From contig NZ_JAPFCC010000001.1 in assembly GCF_025562715.2 (NCBI RefSeq), positions 2,808,501 through 2,872,500 of the forward strand: DNA of 64,000 bases. The letters are read 5' to 3'. Source of the DNA: Endozoicomonas gorgoniicola (GTDB taxonomy: Bacteria > Pseudomonadota > Gammaproteobacteria > Pseudomonadales > Endozoicomonadaceae). Below are positions 61,511 to 64,000 of this stretch, piece after piece. A program made the position numbers and the translations under genes. How positions within the stretch are numbered: position 1 is the stretch's first letter; every line of letters begins with the position of its first letter. A model generated the notes under the pieces. The model was not told the origin of the DNA, ran no database searches, and was given only the letters and a program-made list of their open reading frames with translations.

Positions 61511-61795
61511 TCAGTCAAAAACCCCCTCACCCATCTGATCGATAAACATCCTGGCTTTGCGCAGCATCACCTCATTGGCATCTTCCGGCATCATAAACAG
61601 GTCAGAGCGGATAAAGTCATGGGTTTTCAGCTCACCATCGATCTCTTTGCAGATCCGACCATTCACCTGAAACTGCGAACTGACGGCTTTAGCTTCGGCA
61701 TAAATCTGAAAGCCCTGGTAATCAACCGGCTCAACCACTGCCTCAGGTTGCTCCGATGCCTTATCCATACCAAACAACTTTGAGAAAAATCCCAC
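61511..61795 (-). CDS. HlyU family protein
   Basis: 94 residues: MGFFSKLFGMDK, then VDYQGFQIYAEAKAVSSQFQVNGRICKEIDGELKTHDFIRSDLF, ending KARMFIDQMGEGVF. This matches the HlyU family named from a Vibrio haemolysin activator, though this compact non-helix-turn-helix type is of uncertain function. It follows the AspT-type gene in the same direction, 26 bp away. Confidence 0.85.
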   Translation of the reverse strand: MGFFSKLFGMDKASEQPEAVVEPVDYQGFQIYAEAKAVSSQFQVNGRICKEIDGELKTHDFIRSDLFMMPEDANEVMLRKARMFIDQMGEGVFD

Positions 61796-61821
61796 TCTGA
61801 GTCTCCTTTCCTATTACCTGT

Positions 61822-63498
61822 TTACAGAGGCATATTGACCAGTATTGTGCCTGCCAGCGTCATAAATACATTGGCAAAAGCATAGGTACCTGCATAACTG
61901 AGCGCAGGCACATTACTTTTTGCCTCTTCTGTCAGAATGTTCAGGGCAGCGGTACTGGTGCGGGCTCCGGTCAATGCGCCCAGCAACAGCGCCACGTTGA
62001 GCTTCAGCACATAATGACCGAACAGATAGCCTGTCATGACGGGCACAATCATAATAATCATCCCGCTCAACAGAATCATCGGGCCAATATTCATCAGCGC
62101 ATTAACAATACCGTCACCGGCACTCAGGCCAATGTTCGCCATAAACAACATCAGACCAAGCTCCATCAGCACGTATGTTGCTGCCGGAGGTACACGACCA
62201 AAGGTTGGATAGTTGCTGCGCATATGACCAATGGCAATACCCGATAACAGCAGACCACCCGCATTGCCCAGGGTAATATCAATACTGCCGATTTTAATAA
62301 TCAGATGACCAATCAGCAGACCGGCGACAATACCAAAGGTGAAAGTAACAACGTCAGTGATATGGGACTGTTCATCGGCATAACCCAGGCGTTCGGTCAG
62401 ACGCTCAAGACGGCCTTTCTCGCCACTGATTTCCAGCACATCACCCCGGGACAGTTGCAGATCGTCGTTAATAGGCATTTCAATCTGGGAACGGCTGACT
62501 TTGCTGACAAAACAGCCGTACAGCGCATCAATACCCACATCCTGCAAACGCATTCCGGCAATCTGGGGGTTAATCACCACCACTTCCTGAGAGCCAAATT
62601 CATAGTCAAGCAGTTCGCTGTCAAAGGTTTCCTGACCCAGCTCGTAGGGAAACTTGTAAATTTCCCGAGGACGACCCACCAAGGCGATAGAATCCCCCTC
62701 CACCAGCGCCGTATCACCGTCAGGTTCAAAGATGCTGCCATTACGGCGAATCTTATCAATCAGGCAACCGGTACGATCCTGCAAGGCCATTTGACGCAGG
62801 GTTTTGCCCTCAAACTGCCCGATGCGTTCTTCATCCAGCCGGAATACCCGGACAATAGGCAGCTCGGTATGTTTTTTAATGTTTTTCTCAAGCCCTTTGG
62901 CAACAGCGACTTTTTTGGCTTCTTTCTTCAGGTCAACACCCAGCAAAGCAGGAGTGTAATTGATCATTAACAGCAGCCCAACGGTGCCAAGAATATACGT
63001 CAATGCATAACCCACACCAATATCCGACAGTGCCATCTGCATCCCTTCAGACGACCCTGACATCATATTTCGAATAGCATCCTGAGCGCCTATCAGCGCG
63101 GGCGTACTGGTCAGGGAACCCGCCATAATACCGGCGGACATAGGGGCTGAAATGCCCTGAAAATGAGAAAGAATCAGGGTAATGGCAATAGCGGCAAGCG
63201 CAACGATGGCGGCCATGGCGATGTATTTGGCACCATCTTCAAGGAAGACACTGAAAAAGCGGGGGCCGGTCTGCAGGCCGACACAGAAAATAAACAGAAT
63301 AAAGCCAATGGTATCCAGCCCTGCCATGGCTGAAAAACCAAAGTGACCAAACACCAGCCCAACGAGCAACACACCGGTCGTTGATCCGATCTGAAACGAT
63401 CCTATGGTAATTTTACCTACCACATAGCCCAAAAACAGGTTTAAAAAAATCAACAGCGGGGCGCTTTTATCTAAAAGCGCAATAAGGTCGAGTTCCAC
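61822..63498 (-). CDS. AspT/YbjL-type antiporter with two RCK C-terminal domains
   Basis: 558 residues with a GTG start. Two sets of transmembrane segments (about 1-175 and 380-558) flank two TrkA-C/RCK-C domains (about 205-370; RQMALQDRTGCLIDKIRRNG, LSRGDVLEISGEKGRLERL). The last membrane block has GALTGARTSTAALNILTEEAKSNVPALSYAGTYAFANVFMTLAG, the signature repeat of the aspartate:alanine exchanger family. It probably exchanges amino or dicarboxylic acids; the substrate is not certain. Confidence 0.9.
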   Translation of the reverse strand: MELDLIALLDKSAPLLIFLNLFLGYVVGKITIGSFQIGSTTGVLLVGLVFGHFGFSAMAGLDTIGFILFIFCVGLQTGPRFFSVFLEDGAKYIAMAAIVALAAIAITLILSHFQGISAPMSAGIMAGSLTSTPALIGAQDAIRNMMSGSSEGMQMALSDIGVGYALTYILGTVGLLLMINYTPALLGVDLKKEAKKVAVAKGLEKNIKKHTELPIVRVFRLDEERIGQFEGKTLRQMALQDRTGCLIDKIRRNGSIFEPDGDTALVEGDSIALVGRPREIYKFPYELGQETFDSELLDYEFGSQEVVVINPQIAGMRLQDVGIDALYGCFVSKVSRSQIEMPINDDLQLSRGDVLEISGEKGRLERLTERLGYADEQSHITDVVTFTFGIVAGLLIGHLIIKIGSIDITLGNAGGLLLSGIAIGHMRSNYPTFGRVPPAATYVLMELGLMLFMANIGLSAGDGIVNALMNIGPMILLSGMIIMIVPVMTGYLFGHYVLKLNVALLLGALTGARTSTAALNILTEEAKSNVPALSYAGTYAFANVFMTLAGTILVNMPL

Positions 63499-63631
63499 TT
63501 TCTGCCGCGCTCCGACGCGATTTAGTAGTTATGATAAATAAGAGCGAAATTGATCAGCATATAACCATCTATTGGCAGTTAAAGGTATACGTATTTGGTG
63601 CTAATCAGGGGTTCCCTCTCAATCATCGTTT

Positions 63632-64000
63632 TTAGTGGGAATAGTGCCGCTCAAGAAATCCAGCGACAGCATCATCATCGCAGCGACCAATGACCTGATG
63701 ATCTGGCAGCAAAGCCCTGAGTTTTTGATCAGAGTTACCCATCAGCAGACCTTTGCCCACCCCCTGCAACATTTCATAGTCATTCATACCGTCGCCAAAA
63801 GCGATGGTATCTTCAAACGTATGCCCTTTGAGTTTCAATACCTCTGCCAGAGCGACACCTTTACAGACGCCGGGCGCCATCACTTCCAGGCAGTGCGGCA
63901 GAGAAAACGCCATGCTCACGCTGTCACCCAGTTCATCATTGATGCGCTGCTCCAGTGGCAGCAGGTCTTCGTGCTTTTCCGCCAGATAAAAAAACTTACT
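63632..64000 (-). CDS. Cof-type HAD hydrolase, C-terminal part (runs off the window)
   Basis: At least 122 residues of the C-terminal part. CLEVMAPGVCKGVALAEVL (Lys of motif III) and TIAFGDGMNDYEMLQGVGKGLLMGNSD (motif IV) are diagnostic of Cof/YbiV-type phosphatases acting on sugar phosphates or flavin-type substrates. The N-terminal catalytic Asp lies beyond 64000. The frame is open to the window edge. Confidence 0.92.
   Translation of the reverse strand, partial: SKFFYLAEKHEDLLPLEQRINDELGDSVSMAFSLPHCLEVMAPGVCKGVALAEVLKLKGHTFEDTIAFGDGMNDYEMLQGVGKGLLMGNSDQKLRALLPDHQVIGRCDDDAVAGFLERHYSH

Noticed and set aside
1..64000. tRNA or rRNA genes
   Set aside because: No cloverleaf-type or rRNA-like sequence was recognised by eye; a tRNA scan would settle this.

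Overview
The window looks like chromosomal DNA of a marine, host-associated gammaproteobacterium. My best guess is Endozoicomonas or a close relative in the Oceanospirillales. This rests on conserved Pseudomonas/Oceanospirillales neighbourhoods (aspS-yebC; proS-HIT-slyX-cold shock; hda-AI2E transporter-DUF2066-purM-purN-DUF3108; arsC-DUF2069) mixed with OprD-type porins, a type III secretion chaperone and eukaryotic-like domains. No database search was possible; family calls come from motifs, length and context.

Layout. 1-2070: a HigBA-like toxin-antitoxin pair whose promoter is cut off by an IS1182-type element. 2268-4743: a TonB-dependent haem-type receptor behind a Fur box. 4768-22489: six co-directional genes for secreted or surface proteins built from DUF11-like beta domains, a 2279-residue DUF11/outer-membrane-barrel protein and an OmpA-type lipoprotein; the last four are translationally overlapping or nearly so. 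22892-26353: yebC, aspS and a methyltransferase. 26447-28557: a type III secretion SycD/LcrH-type chaperone with a coiled-coil partner. 28819-31824: two OprD-like porins. 31969-39144: housekeeping genes (HU, membrane cold-shock protein, slyX, HIT, proS, lytic transglycosylase, acylphosphatase, TlpA-like, purT). 39449-42280: a 943-residue protein joining a protein-kinase domain to an OTU-like cysteine protease domain. 42381-56291: envelope, purine, replication-control and arginine genes (YihY, DUF4136, arsC, DUF2069, DUF748, hda, AI-2E transporter, DUF2066, purM, purN, DUF3108, gloA, mltC, argG). 56540-58984: an AT-rich accessory pair (a possible ADP-ribosyltransferase-like protein and an exported HAD phosphatase) bounded by a 21-bp direct repeat. 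59146-64000: pyrC, rnt, a small secreted protein, HlyU, an AspT-type antiporter and the end of a Cof-type HAD hydrolase.

How it fits together. Most of the window is core metabolism and envelope maintenance. Host-interaction functions are inserted between core blocks: the DUF11 surface operon, the type III chaperone pair, the kinase-OTU protein and the small accessory pair. Repeats mark past rearrangement: the IS element and a solitary copy of its end near proS, three full copies of a roughly 61-bp palindromic repeat (one translated inside the giant barrel protein, one at the start of the OmpA lipoprotein ORF), a decayed duplicate of the transglycosylase start after proS, and several short tandem duplications. 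The strongest candidates for something undescribed are the DUF11/barrel/OmpA operon and the kinase-OTU fusion.
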